A stretch of DNA of 64,000 nucleotides from Neobacillus endophyticus (GCF_013248975.1 NZ_JABRWH010000001.1:1-64000), one strand, 5' to 3'. Counted from the first letter of the stretch, positions 36,973 through 47,819 are shown. Notes: generated from the sequence alone by a model not told the origin. A program made the numbers and translations.

Positions 36973-37449
36973 TTACTTTATGCTGACAATTCTTACACTC
37001 ATTTCACCGCCAGGAGTTTGAACCGAAACCTGGTCGCCGACTTTTTTGCCGATCAGGCTCTTGGCAATTGGAGAATCGTTAGAAATTTTACCTTCAAAAG
37101 GATCTGCTTCTGCACTGCCGACGATGGTGTAAGTCTCTTCTTCGCCATCTGGCAGCTCAACAAATGTTACAGAACGGCCTAATGCAACAGAATCGCCAGC
37201 TAATTCGCCTTCACTGATGATTTTGGCATTGCGAATCATATTTTCTAAAGTTGTGATTCTTCCTTCTACAAAGGCTTGCTCTTCTTTGGCAGAATCATAC
37301 TCAGAGTTTTCAGATAAATCCCCAAAACTTCTGGCGATTTTTATTCTTTCAACGACCTCTTTACGTTTAACTGTTTTTAATTGCTCAAGCTCTTGCTCAA
37401 GTTTTTCTTTACCTGCAAGTGTCATTGGAAATTCTTTTTCTGCAGCCAT
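36973..37449 (-). CDS. greA: Transcription elongation factor GreA
   Basis: GreA rescues backtracked RNA polymerase by stimulating transcript cleavage. The 158-residue protein has the N-terminal coiled coil with the acidic tip ([19 protein letters not shown]) and the C-terminal FKBP-like domain ending [15 protein letters not shown]. The ATG at 37449 follows AAGGAGT; an in-frame start three codons earlier overlaps it. It lies between udk and pbpI, as in B. subtilis. Confidence 0.97.
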   Translation of the reverse strand: MAAEKEFPMTLAGKEKLEQELEQLKTVKRKEVVERIKIARSFGDLSENSEYDSAKEEQAFVEGRITTLENMIRNAKIISEGELAGDSVALGRSVTFVELPDGEEETYTIVGSAEADPFEGKISNDSPIAKSLIGKKVGDQVSVQTPGGEMSVRIVSIK

Positions 37450-37539
37450 AATCCACACTCCTTCTAGTCTTCACAATCCCCCATTAGAATTGTGTATGTA
37501 ATTTTATGTATATATTATGCCATGAGACACAATACATAG

Positions 37540-37566
37540 TTGCGCGTCCTGAAAATAGGGCGCGCA
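37540..37566 (-). other. GC-rich hairpin between udk and greA
   Basis: GCGCGTCCT and AGGGCGCGC arms (one wobble) around GAAAAT. No T-run follows on the minus strand, so it is a weak terminator candidate for udk at best. Confidence 0.45.
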
Positions 37567-37614
37567 TCTTATTTATTCATTGTAATTAATAAAACCTTTT
37601 CATTTGCTATTGTT

Positions 37615-38250
37615 TCATAAAAATGACTTTTGTTCAAGAATTGTTTGAATTTTTGTCACCATCAAATCAATCGCAACATGGTTTTGTCCGCCTTCAGGAA
37701 TAATGATATCTGCATATCGCTTTGTAGGTTCAATAAATTGATTATGCATCGGTCGAACAACATTTGTATATTGTTCAATAACAGATTCAAATGTTCTTCC
37801 CCGCTCTTTAATGTCACGGGTCAATCTGCGGATAATTCTTATATCAGCGTCCGTGTCGACAAACAATTTAATATCCATTAAATTTCTCAGACGCTCATCT
37901 TCGAGTACCAATATTCCCTCTAAAATGATAACATCCTTTGGTTCAACATGTATGACTTGATCTGATCGTGTATGAATGGAGTAATCATATACTGGTTTCT
38001 CAATTGGCTTATAATTTAAAAGATTCTCAATATGTTCGATCAGCAAATCATTGTCAAATGCCAATGGGTGGTCATAATTTGTTTTCAAGCGCTCCTCAAA
38101 AGGAAGGTCACTTTGGTCTTTATAATAGTAATCCTGTTCAAGAATTAATATGGAATGTCCTTTAAAACTTTCATAAATAGCCTTTGTCACACTTGTCTTC
38201 CCGGAGCCGGAGCCGCCGGTCACACCAATAACAACAGGTTTAGGCATCAT
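37615..38250 (-). CDS. udk: Uridine kinase
   Basis: Udk phosphorylates uridine and cytidine in pyrimidine salvage. The 211-residue protein has the P-loop [13 protein letters not shown] (about 9-21), the substrate region [26 protein letters not shown], and [15 protein letters not shown]. The ATG at 38250 has AAAGGAG upstream, placed in the last codons of trhP2, whose stop is 1 bp away. It is therefore transcribed with the tRNA hydroxylation genes. Confidence 0.97.
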   Translation of the reverse strand: MMPKPVVIGVTGGSGSGKTSVTKAIYESFKGHSILILEQDYYYKDQSDLPFEERLKTNYDHPLAFDNDLLIEHIENLLNYKPIEKPVYDYSIHTRSDQVIHVEPKDVIILEGILVLEDERLRNLMDIKLFVDTDADIRIIRRLTRDIKERGRTFESVIEQYTNVVRPMHNQFIEPTKRYADIIIPEGGQNHVAIDLMVTKIQTILEQKSFL

Positions 38251-38251
38251 G

Positions 38252-39520
38252 CTAGTTCTCCTTTCGCATCATGTTGTTTGGGTAAACCGGTTTGTCCAAT
38301 TTAAACCGTACAATTTGAAGCGGATGTCTTGCAGCATCCAATTCATTTCCTTTTTCATCCCAAATTTTATCGATTACATGGGTGAAATTTTGAATTTCAG
38401 GTCCAAAGAATTCAACTTCATCCCCTGGTCTAAAATGGTTTCGCTGCTGCAATGTAACCATTTGCTCTTCTGCATCATAATTCAATACAAGCCCCACAAA
38501 TTCAAACTTTGTCTTCTTGCTATGATTACCAAACATTTGCTCTTTATACCCAGGAATTCCCTCAAAAAATGCTGGTGCCGTTTCACGGTTTGCACATTTA
38601 TCGAGTTCTTCCAGCCATTCGCGCTTAATCACAAAATTATCAGGGTCGGCACAATAAGCATCAATCACTTTGCGATACACACTGACAACTGTTGCAATGT
38701 AGTGAATGGATTTCATACGCCCTTCAATTTTCAAACTATCAATGCCAAGCTCAATCATTTTTGGAATCGACTGAATCAAATTTAGATCTTTCGGGCTCAT
38801 GGCAAAAGGCGCATCTCCTTCATTATAAAGGGCAGCCTCGTTTCCGCCTTCAAGCTCATAAAGGTCATAGTCCCAGCGGCAGGACTGACAGCATCCTCCA
38901 CGGTTTGAATCCCTTGCAGTCATGTGATTACTTAATGTACAGCGACCGGAATAGGCAATACACATCGCACCATGGATAAAGGTTTCAATTTCAATATCCA
39001 CCTTTTCCTTCATTTCCTTTATCTCTTCTGCACTCGTTTCACGAGCAAGTACTACCCGTTCCAAACCTTCTTGCTGCCAAAATTGAATCGCCTTCCAATT
39101 GGATAATGATTGCTGAGTACTTAAATGAACCTCAATCTCCGGAGCAATTCTGCGGCATGTTTCGATAATCAATGGGTCGGCAACAATTATACCAGCGATC
39201 CCAGCCTCTTTTAACCCTGTTAAATATTCCTCCAAACCCGAAATATTTTCATTATGGGCATATATATTGGTCGTCACGTAAATTTTAGCACCATACTGTT
39301 TTGCAAACTCCACTCCTTCCTTGATTTCTTCAAGCGTAAAGTTATCGGCATTGGAACGGAGACCATACTCCTGTCCGCCAATAAATACGGCATCGGCACC
39401 ATATTGCACAGCAATTTTCAATTTTTCAAGATTGCCTGCTGGAGCAAGGAGTTCCGGCTTTTTCACAATCACACGTTTTCCGTCGATAATCTCTGAAATC
39501 TTATCAGTTACAGTATTCAC
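38252..39520 (-). CDS. trhP2: tRNA uridine-34 hydroxylation protein TrhP2 (U32 family)
   Basis: In B. subtilis YrrO/TrhP2 together with YrrN/TrhP1 forms 5-hydroxyuridine at tRNA position 34 using prephenate. The 422-residue U32-family protein has [24 protein letters not shown], the U32 signature [20 protein letters not shown] and the iron-sulfur cysteine region [12 protein letters not shown], then the C-terminal U32 domain. The start is a GTG with GGGAGG upstream. It is between trhP1 and udk, with trmR two genes up; the older label is U32 family peptidase. Confidence 0.92.
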   Translation of the reverse strand: MNTVTDKISEIIDGKRVIVKKPELLAPAGNLEKLKIAVQYGADAVFIGGQEYGLRSNADNFTLEEIKEGVEFAKQYGAKIYVTTNIYAHNENISGLEEYLTGLKEAGIAGIIVADPLIIETCRRIAPEIEVHLSTQQSLSNWKAIQFWQQEGLERVVLARETSAEEIKEMKEKVDIEIETFIHGAMCIAYSGRCTLSNHMTARDSNRGGCCQSCRWDYDLYELEGGNEAALYNEGDAPFAMSPKDLNLIQSIPKMIELGIDSLKIEGRMKSIHYIATVVSVYRKVIDAYCADPDNFVIKREWLEELDKCANRETAPAFFEGIPGYKEQMFGNHSKKTKFEFVGLVLNYDAEEQMVTLQQRNHFRPGDEVEFFGPEIQNFTHVIDKIWDEKGNELDAARHPLQIVRFKLDKPVYPNNMMRKEN

Positions 39521-39537
39521 GTACGAACTCCTCCCTT

Positions 39538-40467
39538 TTAATAAACTGTTTCTTTGAAAAAGAATCCTGTATCCAATGGACGGTTTTCAGGCTGAATTTC
39601 TTCGAGTTCAGCAAGCAACTCATCCTTTTTATCATCATAAAGATCCGGATCCTCATAAAATAAATCGATTGCCTTTCGATATGCTTTTGTTACCGCTAGA
39701 ATATATTCAGGGCTTTTTAATATCCCGTCAATTTTAAAGGAATCTACACCGGCTTCCAACATTTCTTGAAGCTCATCAATAATGCAAATATCATTAGGGC
39801 TCATAATATGTGTTCCATTTGCATCCTCAAATATCGGGTATTTATTTTCCCGTTCTTTATCATGCAGGACCATATTCTTTTGCTGTTTGCGGTTTTCAAT
39901 CTCAAGTGCTTTGCCTTGGTATTCAAAATAATTTCCTAATAAGGACCGCTTAGATTGGAACATACAACTCATACCATGGACCTGTACTTCAATTTCAACC
40001 TCTGCCTGTTCAGCAATTTCCACAATCGCATCCATATTGATTTCTCTTGCAATTACAGCTCTTTTTGCTCCTTTACGTCCCCAATAATTGCATGTATACC
40101 AGTTTGTTCCGGTTGTCTCTGTGCTCCAATGAAGCTTCATTTCAGGAACGGATTCTTTAGCCGCCATTAAAACAGCCGGATCGCCAAATATAATGGCATC
40201 AGCACCTGCATCCGATACAAATTTAATATATTCGCCTAATTCATCCACAAGATCATTGTGAAAAATCGCACTCATGGCAACATAAACTTTTTTCCCTTTT
40301 GATTGAGCTAGCTCAATCGCCTTTTCAACATCTTGACGGTTAAATTCACCGGCAAGTCTTAAACCGTAACGTTGTTCACCAATAACAAAGGCATCAGCCC
40401 CCGCATCTGAAAGCGGGATTATATCAGCAACTGAAATGGGTGTAACGAGTAATTCCGTTTTTTTCAT
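39538..40467 (-). CDS. trhP1: tRNA uridine-34 hydroxylation protein TrhP1 (U32 family)
   Basis: The shorter U32 partner (YrrN), 309 residues, beginning MKKTELLVTPISVADIIPLSDAGADAFVIGEQRYGLRL. It keeps EVQVHGMSCMFQSKRSLLGNYF but lacks the CCxxC cluster and C-terminal domain of TrhP2, as usual for this subunit. It overlaps the end of trmR by 4 bp (ATGA) and lies 17 bp before trhP2, so the modification genes are translationally linked. Confidence 0.9.
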   Translation of the reverse strand: MKKTELLVTPISVADIIPLSDAGADAFVIGEQRYGLRLAGEFNRQDVEKAIELAQSKGKKVYVAMSAIFHNDLVDELGEYIKFVSDAGADAIIFGDPAVLMAAKESVPEMKLHWSTETTGTNWYTCNYWGRKGAKRAVIAREINMDAIVEIAEQAEVEIEVQVHGMSCMFQSKRSLLGNYFEYQGKALEIENRKQQKNMVLHDKERENKYPIFEDANGTHIMSPNDICIIDELQEMLEAGVDSFKIDGILKSPEYILAVTKAYRKAIDLFYEDPDLYDDKKDELLAELEEIQPENRPLDTGFFFKETVY

Positions 40468-41114
40468 TTGCTTTCACCTCTTTTTTTGCTTACTGCGACT
40501 CCATCACCAACTGGAAGAATAACTGAATCATAATCCGGATGATTCATTAACCATCTGTTAAAATCAGCAATCTTCTTCACAATATTTCTTGTTCTTTTCG
40601 AATCAATTACATCCTGCGCAACTAGACCTTTAAACAGGACGTTATCTGTTATAATCATTCCATCATCACGAAGGAATTTAGAATAAATTTCAAAGAACTT
40701 TTGATATTGGCCTTTAGCTGCATCGATAAAAATCGCATGAAAAGGGCCATAGTCACGAACTGCGTTCTCAAGATCTAGCGCATCACCTTTTAATAGCGTA
40801 ATTTGCTTTCCGTGATTGGACCTATTTATAAATTCCTCTGCTGCCAAATAGCGTTCTTCATCACGCTCAATTGTTACAATTTGAACTTCTGGAAGTGCAT
40901 CAGCAATCCTTAACGCAGAATAGCCAATGGCCGTACCAATTTCTAAAATTTTAATTGAGCGATGAATCCTAAGTAATTGCAGCGTGGTTTCGATTCCAGA
41001 GAGCTCCATAATAGGAACATGATGAACTGCAGCGTACTCTTCCATTTCTTTTAATAATGGATCTCTCTCAGGAATTAGCCCCTCAATATAAGAAAGCAGC
41101 TTTTTATCCAACAA
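40464..41114 (-). CDS. trmR: tRNA 5-hydroxyuridine methyltransferase TrmR
   Basis: TrmR (YrrM) methylates ho5U34 to 5-methoxyuridine, widening wobble decoding. The 216-residue O-methyltransferase has ILEIGTAIGYSALRIA (SAM motif), TIERDEERYLAAEEF, FIDAAKGQYQKFFEI with metal-binding Asp, and ITDNVLFKG. The start is a TTG with GGGAG upstream. It heads trmR-trhP1-trhP2-udk, so the hydroxylation and methylation steps are encoded together. Confidence 0.92.
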   Translation of the reverse strand: MLDKKLLSYIEGLIPERDPLLKEMEEYAAVHHVPIMELSGIETTLQLLRIHRSIKILEIGTAIGYSALRIADALPEVQIVTIERDEERYLAAEEFINRSNHGKQITLLKGDALDLENAVRDYGPFHAIFIDAAKGQYQKFFEIYSKFLRDDGMIITDNVLFKGLVAQDVIDSKRTRNIVKKIADFNRWLMNHPDYDSVILPVGDGVAVSKKRGESK

Positions 41115-41171
41115 GCTGCGTCACTCCCTTAAAAGCATTTTTACCAAAATGTGAATCTTTAGACATAATGA

Positions 41172-41201
41172 AAACTCGCCAGTCGGCGAGTTCATTCTTT
41201 T
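41172..41201 (-). terminator. Hairpin between mltG and trmR
   Basis: AACTCGCCGACTGGCGAGTT stem-loop followed by TTCATT on the minus strand. It probably ends the mltG transcript; a similar T-rich tail exists on the other strand. Confidence 0.65.
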
Positions 41202-41264
41202 AAATACTTGAACTATTTTACCACAAAGAAAGGCAGAATGCGAATAATTCTCTCTTTAGGTTCA

Positions 41265-42389
41265 TTATTTTTTGCTGGTAATATACTTAGCTTTTACCTG
41301 ATTATGTTCCGCTAATGTTTTTGTAAAAATAATATTGCCCGATGGTGTTGCCAAAAAGTAGTAGTAGTCTGATTTTGCCGGATCAAGGGCTGCTTCAATT
41401 GAGGTCCTTCCGGCATTAGCAATTGGCCCCGGAGGCAGTCCTGTATGAATGTAAGTATTATATGGGGAATTTACCTCTAAATCCTTATATAGAACTTTAT
41501 CTTTATGCCTTCCTTCCGCATAAAGAACAGTGGGATCTGTTTGCAGCGGCATATCTTTTTGTATTCGATTATAAAAAACGCTGGCAATCATTTTTCGATT
41601 GGTTTTCCCTGTCGCTTCTTCTTCCACCAAGGATGCCATAGTCAGCATCTCATGGATAGAAAGCTTCTTTTGTTTCATTTCAATCGTATAATCAGATAAC
41701 ACAGTTCGGGTTTTATTCAGCATAGCTGTGACCATTTCTTCTATTGAAGGGTTCGGCTTATAAAACGAGTAAGTGGCCGGGAATAAATATCCTTCAAGTG
41801 GATATCTCACTGACGTATTAAGTATTTCATTTGTTAATATGTCTGGATATTTAACTATAAGAGATTTAATGAATTGTTTGTCGTTTAATTTATTGATAAT
41901 GACGGCATCGGGCTGTTTAACTGCCTTTGCCATAATATCTGCAATTTCCTTTAATTGAGTTCCTTCCGGGATCGTGAATTTAACAGCCGCATTTGAAAGG
42001 ACCTTTCCAGTTTTTAAACGATTGACAATTTCTGCAACATCCATGGAAGGGCTAAGCTCATAATTTCCTGCCATAAAGCCGCCTTCATTTTTAAGCTTAA
42101 CATAATATTTAAATACTTGCGCACTTTTAATGATTCCGTTTTTCTCTAATTCTGTTGCGATTTCTGCTACCGATGATCCAATTGGGATATCTACTTTTTT
42201 CACCTGGTTATTATTTGGATTCATAGGTTTAAGTGCAGATGTCACATAGAGATAACCTCCGCCGCCGATAAGAACAATTAATAATACTAATACAGTTGAT
42301 ACAATCATGACAATCTTTCTAACAATACGTGCTTCCCTTTGCTGATCGAGTAATTTCTTTCGAATTATATCTTTTTTGTCTGCTCCCAA
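41265..42389 (-). CDS. mltG: Endolytic murein transglycosylase MltG
   Basis: MltG cuts nascent glycan strands near the membrane and sets their length. The 374-residue protein has a cytoplasmic basic head, one transmembrane helix (IVMIVSTVLVLLIVLIGGGGYLYV, about 27-50), a LysM-like region, and the YceG domain with the catalytic glutamate in MASLVEEEATG and ASVFYNRIQKDMPLQTDPTV. The start is a TTG 7 nt after GGAGGGG. It corresponds to YrrL of B. subtilis in place and type. Confidence 0.95.
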   Translation of the reverse strand: MGADKKDIIRKKLLDQQREARIVRKIVMIVSTVLVLLIVLIGGGGYLYVTSALKPMNPNNNQVKKVDIPIGSSVAEIATELEKNGIIKSAQVFKYYVKLKNEGGFMAGNYELSPSMDVAEIVNRLKTGKVLSNAAVKFTIPEGTQLKEIADIMAKAVKQPDAVIINKLNDKQFIKSLIVKYPDILTNEILNTSVRYPLEGYLFPATYSFYKPNPSIEEMVTAMLNKTRTVLSDYTIEMKQKKLSIHEMLTMASLVEEEATGKTNRKMIASVFYNRIQKDMPLQTDPTVLYAEGRHKDKVLYKDLEVNSPYNTYIHTGLPPGPIANAGRTSIEAALDPAKSDYYYFLATPSGNIIFTKTLAEHNQVKAKYITSKK

Positions 42390-42560
42390 TTTTCACCCCT
42401 CCTTTTTAAACCTCAAATGTACTTATGTAAGATTCTTCCCTTTTTGATCATTATGTAGAGAATTTATACCATAAGGCATCGTAATTATTTCAGCATATAG
42501 CAAGAAAAATGTCAATTTCATTCGAAATATGGCGTACCTGTGTAGAATCTTGGCTCAAAT

Positions 42561-42589
42561 AAAAAAGACCAGCTCCATGCAAGCTGGTC
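42561..42589 (-). terminator. yrzB terminator
   Basis: GACCAGCT and AGCTGGTC arms followed by TTTTTTATT on the minus strand, 12 bp after the yrzB stop. Confidence 0.88.
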
Positions 42590-42601
42590 CTCATTTGTTT
42601 T

Positions 42602-42916
42602 CTATTGTTCTTCTTCATCCTCAACAAAGGTATTGAATACCTCTTCAATCATTTCCCATTCTTCATCTGTTTCGATTGGCAACAGCTCGCCTAAACCACC
42701 GTCTTCAGTCGGTATGTAAGCATAGGCATGAACCGTACCACCGTCTTCATCTTCATCCTCTGCTTCTCCAACAGGATAGAACAGAACATAAGATTTTTCA
42801 TATTCTTCTGAATCAAATGTTAATAGGATTTCAAATAATTCTTCGTCACCATTTTCATTCACAAGGGTAATATAGCGATCCTCTTCCTCGTGATTATGAT
42901 TATGTTCGTTAGACAT
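42602..42916 (-). CDS. yrzB: DUF1292 family protein YrzB
   Basis: A 104-residue acidic soluble protein of unknown function: His/Glu-rich head ([14 protein letters not shown]), then the DUF1292 core ([34 protein letters not shown]) and an acidic tail. It is 12 bp after ruvX in the conserved ireB-ruvX-yrzB order. The ATG at 42916 has GAGGTG upstream. Confidence 0.9.
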   Translation of the reverse strand: MSNEHNHNHEEEDRYITLVNENGDEELFEILLTFDSEEYEKSYVLFYPVGEAEDEDEDGGTVHAYAYIPTEDGGLGELLPIETDEEWEMIEEVFNTFVEDEEEQ

Positions 42917-42928
42917 TTCTTCACCTCA

Positions 42929-43345
42929 TTATTTTTTACTATCAAGGTAGCCTTGCAGTATCATGACAGCAGCCATTTTATCTATCACTTTCTTGCGTTT
43001 TTTTCTGCTAACGTCAGCTTCGAGCAAAACTCGTTCAGCTGCCATTGTCGTCAGGCGCTCGTCCCATAAAACTGCAGGAACGGAGAATTTGCGTTCAATT
43101 TCTTCTGCGTATTGTTTGCTGGCTTCTCCGCGCGGACCGATGGTGCCGTTCATATTTTTGGGCAAGCCCACTACGACTTCACTAACTTGATAATCTTTTA
43201 TAATTTGACCAATCTCTTCAAAACCAAAATCTCGTCTTTCTTCATTGATTTTGAGTGTTTTCATGCCTTGTGCCGTCCACCCAAGCTCATCACTAAGGGC
43301 AATTCCGACCGTTTTTGAACCGACATCTAAACCCAATATCCGCAT
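42929..43345 (-). CDS. ruvX: Putative Holliday junction resolvase RuvX (YqgF)
   Basis: A 138-residue RNase H-fold nuclease (YrrK), with the first catalytic Asp in [28 protein letters not shown] loop as [20 protein letters not shown], and [32 protein letters not shown]. Family members are implicated in pre-16S rRNA 5' processing as well as resolvase activity. It lies between ireB and yrzB with short gaps, one operon. Confidence 0.93.
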   Translation of the reverse strand: MRILGLDVGSKTVGIALSDELGWTAQGMKTLKINEERRDFGFEEIGQIIKDYQVSEVVVGLPKNMNGTIGPRGEASKQYAEEIERKFSVPAVLWDERLTTMAAERVLLEADVSRKKRKKVIDKMAAVMILQGYLDSKK

Positions 43346-43348
43346 TCC

Positions 43349-43615
43349 TTAAACCTCTCGCTGTTTTTTAAGATAGGATTTCACTAACTCCTCAATAATT
43401 TCATCGCGTTCAAGCTTGCGAATAATATTTCGGGCATCTCGATGACGCGGAATGTAAGCTGGATCTCCAGATAAAAGGTAACCGACTATTTGATTGATGG
43501 GATTATACCCTTTTTCCTTTAAAGCCTCATAAACTTGTAATAAAACATCATTTACATCATGTTCAAAAGGATCTTCAGGAAAATTAAATCTCATCGTTTT
43601 GTCGAATGAACTCAT
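43349..43615 (-). CDS. ireB: IreB family regulatory phosphoprotein (YrzL)
   Basis: IreB is a small phosphoprotein substrate of the IreK/PrkC serine-threonine kinase in enterococci, linked to cephalosporin tolerance. The 88-residue protein starts [39 protein letters not shown], including the N-terminal Thr region phosphorylated in the family, and ends [15 protein letters not shown] use the ATG at 43615 (GAGGTG upstream). It is 3 bp before ruvX and downstream of alaS, the usual Firmicute order. Confidence 0.92.
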   Translation of the reverse strand: MSSFDKTMRFNFPEDPFEHDVNDVLLQVYEALKEKGYNPINQIVGYLLSGDPAYIPRHRDARNIIRKLERDEIIEELVKSYLKKQREV

Positions 43616-43690
43616 TTCACGCACCTCACATTTCTTCAAGAGGAGAGAATTGTAATTGTTACCTTCATTTTACACTACTTTGTCCTTTTA

Positions 43691-46324
43691 TCAAATTGAT
43701 TTTACCCATTCTGAAACAAATTGAAGGGCAGAATCAAGTTTTTCAGGATCCTTTCCTCCCGCTTGTGCCATATCAGGACGGCCTCCGCCCCCACCGCCGC
43801 ATCTTGTGGCAACTTCTTTAATTAATTTTCCAGCATGATAGCCTTTATCAATTAAATCTTTTGTTACAGCAGCGATTAAGTTCACTTTATCTTCATGTGC
43901 ACTACCTAAAACAATGACTGCCGATCCAAGCTTTTGCTTTAAATCATCTGCCATATTTCTAAGATTATTCATATCTGCTGCTTGAACTTTCGCCGCAAGT
44001 ACAGTGACACCTTCAATTTCAACTGCATGTGAAACAAGGTTGCCTGCTTCAATGTTCCCAAGCTTGGCTGACAGTGATTCATTTTCCCTTTGAAGCTGTT
44101 TCATTTCCGCTAGTAAGCCATCGAGACGCGATGAGACTTCTTTTGGATTTGTTTTTAACTTTTCTGCAGCATCCTTTAAAAGTCCCACTTGTTCATTTAA
44201 AAGCTTATAAGCAGATTCGCCTGTAACAGCTTCAATCCGTCTTGTACCGGCTCCGATGCCACCTTCTGAAACAATTTTAAACAGACCAATGACAGCAGTA
44301 TTCGGTACATGGCAGCCACCGCAAAGTTCAAGGCTGTAATCACCAACTTGTACCACACGAACAATATCACCGTATTTTTCACCGAAAAGTGCCATTGCTC
44401 CCATTGATTTGGCTTCAGCAATTGGTTTTTGGCTAATATCTACATCAAGGCTGCTCCATATTTTCTCATTAACGATTTTTTCAATTTGCTCTAGTTCTTC
44501 CGGTTTGATTTGACCAAAATGAGAGAAATCAAAACGGAGACGTTCTGGTTCAACAAGAGATCCAGCCTGGTTAACATGTTCCCCAAGAATATCTTTTAAT
44601 GCACGATGCAGGATATGTGTTGCTGTATGGTTTTTGGTAATTTTTACACGGTTAGAAGCATCTACCTGTGCTGTTACCTGTTGCCCCGTTTTCAATGTTC
44701 CATGGCTGATCACAACATGGTGGAGGTTTTGGCCATTAGGAGCTTTATGAACATCCTTTACGGTAACTAGTACTCCTTCGCCTTCCACGATACCACGATC
44801 CGCAATTTGACCTCCGCTCTCAGCATAGAATGGGGTAACATCAAGAATAAGCTGAACTTCCTCACCGTCTTCAGCCTCACTTACAAGTTCGCCATTTTTA
44901 ACAATGGAAAGTACGGTGGAGTTTGTTTTAAGCTCATTATAGCCTGTAAATTGGCTTGAAACTGTGATGTCACGAAGGACTCCTCCCTGGACATGCATGG
45001 AATTTTCATCATGACGAGCTGCACGTGCGCGTTCGCGTTGTTCTTCCATCTCTTTCTCAAAACCGTCAACATCAATTTTCATTCCAGCATCAAGTGCATA
45101 TTCCTCGGTCAATTCCACTGGAAAACCGTAAGTGTCATAAAGTCGGAAAACATCTTCTCCATTAATGGTGTCGCTGCCCTTTTCTTTTTCTTTCTTAATG
45201 ACGCTTGATAAAATCGCCAAACCTTCGTGAAGGGTTTCGTGAAACCTTTCTTCTTCATTTTTAATAACCTTTTGAATGAATTCCTGCTTATCTTTTACCT
45301 CTGGATAGAAATCATGCATAATTCCCCCGACTACAGGAACTAATTCATACATAAACGGACGGTTAATATTAATTTGTTTCGCGTAACGTACTGCTCTGCG
45401 CAAGAGTCGTCTCAAAACATAGCCGCGTCCTTCATTTGATGGCAAAGCCCCATCGCCAATGGCGAAAGCCACTGTTCGAATATGGTCGGCAATTACCTTA
45501 AAGGCAACGTCACGTTCTTTCTCAACACCATATTTATCACCTGAAATCTCTTCTGTTGCACGGATGATTGGCATAAACAAATCGGTATCAAAATTTGTCG
45601 GGACGTTTTGAACAACTGAAGCCATCCGTTCCAAGCCCATTCCAGTATCAATATTTTTCTTTGGAAGCGGTGTATACGTTCCATCTGGGTTATGATTAAA
45701 TTGTGAAAATACAAGATTCCAAACCTCTAAATAACGCTCATTCTCACCGCCTGGATACAATTCAGGATCGTTTAGATCATTTCCGTATTCCGGACCACGG
45801 TCATAGAAAATCTCTGTATTAGGACCGCTTGGACCTTCCCCGATATCCCAGAAGTTTCCTTCCAATCGGATTATCCGTTCCTCGGGAATACCAATGGTAT
45901 TATGCCAAAGATCAAACGCTTCCGTGTCTTCTGGATGGATGGTCACAGACAGCAACTCAGGATCCCAGCCGATCCATTTTTTATCAGTTAAAAATTCCCA
46001 TGCCCATTCGATTGCTTCTTTCTTGAAATAATCCCCAATAGAAAAGTTACCAAGCATTTCAAAAAACGTATGGTGTCTTGCAGTTTTTCCAACGTTTTCA
46101 ATATCGTTTGTACGAATGGATTTTTGCGCATTGGTGATTCTTGGATTTCCCGGTACAACACGTCCGTCAAAATACTTCTTTAATGTTGCAACGCCGCTGT
46201 TAATCCACAGCAAAGATGGGTCATCATGTGGAACAAGAGAAGCACTAGGCTCAATAGCATGTCCTTTTTCCTTGAAAAATTGTAAAAACATCGAACGAAT
46301 TTGAGAACCAGTTAAATTCTTCAT
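43691..46324 (-). CDS. alaS: Alanine--tRNA ligase
   Basis: AlaS charges tRNA-Ala and edits mischarged Ser/Gly. The 877-residue class II synthetase starts [22 protein letters not shown], has the class II core ([34 protein letters not shown]), the editing domain with [11 protein letters not shown] and CGGCH, and the C-terminal DHHA1 domain ending near [17 protein letters not shown]. The ATG at 46324 has AGGAGG 8 nt upstream. The frame stays open for 41 more codons upstream, but these run through the T-box leader and are not coding. Confidence 0.97.
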   Translation of the reverse strand: MKNLTGSQIRSMFLQFFKEKGHAIEPSASLVPHDDPSLLWINSGVATLKKYFDGRVVPGNPRITNAQKSIRTNDIENVGKTARHHTFFEMLGNFSIGDYFKKEAIEWAWEFLTDKKWIGWDPELLSVTIHPEDTEAFDLWHNTIGIPEERIIRLEGNFWDIGEGPSGPNTEIFYDRGPEYGNDLNDPELYPGGENERYLEVWNLVFSQFNHNPDGTYTPLPKKNIDTGMGLERMASVVQNVPTNFDTDLFMPIIRATEEISGDKYGVEKERDVAFKVIADHIRTVAFAIGDGALPSNEGRGYVLRRLLRRAVRYAKQININRPFMYELVPVVGGIMHDFYPEVKDKQEFIQKVIKNEEERFHETLHEGLAILSSVIKKEKEKGSDTINGEDVFRLYDTYGFPVELTEEYALDAGMKIDVDGFEKEMEEQRERARAARHDENSMHVQGGVLRDITVSSQFTGYNELKTNSTVLSIVKNGELVSEAEDGEEVQLILDVTPFYAESGGQIADRGIVEGEGVLVTVKDVHKAPNGQNLHHVVISHGTLKTGQQVTAQVDASNRVKITKNHTATHILHRALKDILGEHVNQAGSLVEPERLRFDFSHFGQIKPEELEQIEKIVNEKIWSSLDVDISQKPIAEAKSMGAMALFGEKYGDIVRVVQVGDYSLELCGGCHVPNTAVIGLFKIVSEGGIGAGTRRIEAVTGESAYKLLNEQVGLLKDAAEKLKTNPKEVSSRLDGLLAEMKQLQRENESLSAKLGNIEAGNLVSHAVEIEGVTVLAAKVQAADMNNLRNMADDLKQKLGSAVIVLGSAHEDKVNLIAAVTKDLIDKGYHAGKLIKEVATRCGGGGGGRPDMAQAGGKDPEKLDSALQFVSEWVKSI

Positions 46325-46358
46325 TGCATTAGCCTCCTTATTTATGTAAAAAAGCATA

Positions 46359-46625
46359 TAAAAAGCCCCCATCCCCAAAACAGGGACGAGAGCTATTCTC
46401 GCGGTACCACCCTGATTATGAATACAAAGAACGTATTCATCTCTCAATGTTCCTTTAACGCAGGATTGCGGCAGGGATTAGCTGCACTCCGGATTAGCGT
46501 TCTGTTATCCTTCATCTAGAGCCTCTTTCAGCCACTGGAAGCTCCTCTCTTCTGCGCTTGATGCGTTACAGATGGACTATTACATACTCGATCCTTCAAC
46601 ATTTTTAATTCATTAAAATCTATAT
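46359..46625 (-). promoter_or_regulatory. T-box leader (tRNA-Ala riboswitch) of alaS
   Basis: Minus-strand leader between the alaS promoter and start. It holds the T-box core AGGGTGGTACCGCG (46413-46400), an AGAG-containing stem I, a specifier candidate GCT (Ala) in AGAACGCTAATCC (46498-46496), and a terminator stem AGCTCTCGTCCC / GGGATGGGGGCT (wobble pairs) followed by TTTTT near 46360. Uncharged tRNA-Ala should favour antitermination and alaS expression. Confidence 0.93.
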
Positions 46626-46630
46626 GACGA

Positions 46631-46660
46631 ATTATAGCCATTTAACTATAGCTTTGTCAA
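46631..46660 (-). promoter_or_regulatory. Sigma-A promoter of alaS
   Basis: TTGACA (46660-46655), 18 bp, TATAAT (46636-46631) on the minus strand, directly upstream of the T-box leader and abutting the stop codon of the preceding permease gene. Confidence 0.9.
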
Positions 46661-47731
46661 TTATTCCTTATTTTTGCTCTGTACGATCAGGTTTTTGGCA
46701 TGAACGATCCCTGCTTTCAATACCACTAAAACCGGTACGGCAATAATTAAACCGATCACACCGCCGATTTCCCCGCCGGCTGTAATGGCCAGCATAATAA
46801 GGAGCGGATGCATATGCAAGCTTTTCCCAAATATATACGGGGACAATATATTCCCTTCCAGAAACTGAAGGACTAAAATAATGATAATTGTAATCATAAC
46901 TAGCTTAACTGAAACAGTTGCTGCAATAATGACTGCTGGAAGTGCACCGATAATCGCTCCAAAATAAGGAATTACATCTGTTACCCCAACAATAAATCCT
47001 AAAAGCAACGGATACCGTAAATGGAAAAACCAGAACAACAGTGCTGCAGCACCGCCAATTATAACACATACCAAAATTTGTCCTCTAATGTAGCTGCCCA
47101 GAGAATCATCTACTTCTTTTAAAAAGCGGGCTCCCTGCCGCCTCCATTGTCTCGGGACCAAATACCAAATGACACGTTTGACTAGTTGTATATCCTTTAA
47201 CATGTAAAATGCTATAAATGGAATAATGACTATCACAAGTGCTGATTTTAGAAATTTAACTAAAATATCAATTGTCAGTGATAACATGGAGTCTACTGTT
47301 TCTTCAAATGCGTCAATTCCATCATTCATTCTGCCTTGAAGCCCATCCGGCCATGTTCTTGTGTGCGCTTGAATAGCATTGATCCAACTGCGATATTGTT
47401 CTGCAAAAACAGGTGCATTTTCAGAAAGGTCCTTCATTTGATCAATAAACGCAGGAATGCCTTTATACAAGGCAAAACCAATCCCACCAAAAAAAAGAAC
47501 ATAGATAAAAAGAATAGCCAGACCTCGGTGAAGTCCCTTTTCATGCAGTTTTTCAACAATCGGGTGAAGTAAATAGGTAATAAATCCGGCTATTAAAAAA
47601 GGGAGTATAATAATCCCGGCTACTTTCAGGATGGGAATCCAGACGAAGCGTATCTTTAAAAAGACGTAAAGCGAAATTAATATAAGCAATATAAAGCCGA
47701 TCCGCCAGTACCATTTCATTCGGATATCCAA
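46661..47731 (-). CDS. yrrI: AI-2E family transporter (YrrI)
   Basis: A 356-residue polytopic membrane protein of the AI-2E/PerM family with about seven to eight hydrophobic helices, including FILLILISLYVFLKI, VAGIIILPFLIAGFITYLL, GFIVGVTDVIPYFGAIIGALPAVIIAA and the Gly-rich AITAGGEIGGVIGLIIAVPVLVVL. Substrates vary in this family (AI-2 export, ions), so none is assigned. The ATG at 47737 lies 1 nt from AAGGAGG; I prefer the TTG at 47731, 7 nt from it. It precedes alaS, as in B. subtilis. Confidence 0.85.
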   Translation of the reverse strand: MDIRMKWYWRIGFILLILISLYVFLKIRFVWIPILKVAGIIILPFLIAGFITYLLHPIVEKLHEKGLHRGLAILFIYVLFFGGIGFALYKGIPAFIDQMKDLSENAPVFAEQYRSWINAIQAHTRTWPDGLQGRMNDGIDAFEETVDSMLSLTIDILVKFLKSALVIVIIPFIAFYMLKDIQLVKRVIWYLVPRQWRRQGARFLKEVDDSLGSYIRGQILVCVIIGGAAALLFWFFHLRYPLLLGFIVGVTDVIPYFGAIIGALPAVIIAATVSVKLVMITIIIILVLQFLEGNILSPYIFGKSLHMHPLLIMLAITAGGEIGGVIGLIIAVPVLVVLKAGIVHAKNLIVQSKNKE

Positions 47732-47789
47732 AGCCATGCCTCCTTATAAGTTATTGTGAGAGGAAAACCTTGGAATTATTCATATTGAA

Positions 47790-47813
47790 AAAACCCCTCA
47801 ACGCATGAGGGGA
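47790..47813 (-). terminator. yrzQ terminator
   Basis: CCCCTCA-TGCGT-TGAGGGG then TTTTTTC on the minus strand, just after the yrzQ stop. Confidence 0.85.
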
Positions 47814-47819
47814 TTAAGT

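Noticed and set aside
38249..38785. 178-codon plus-strand open frame opposite trhP2
   Set aside because: Fully antisense to a well-supported U32 gene, cysteine- and phenylalanine-rich with no family resemblance and no good ribosome binding site.
46325..46447. 41-codon in-frame upstream extension of alaS
   Set aside because: It runs through the T-box core and terminator of the alaS leader, and the ATG at 46324 has its own AGGAGG at good spacing.
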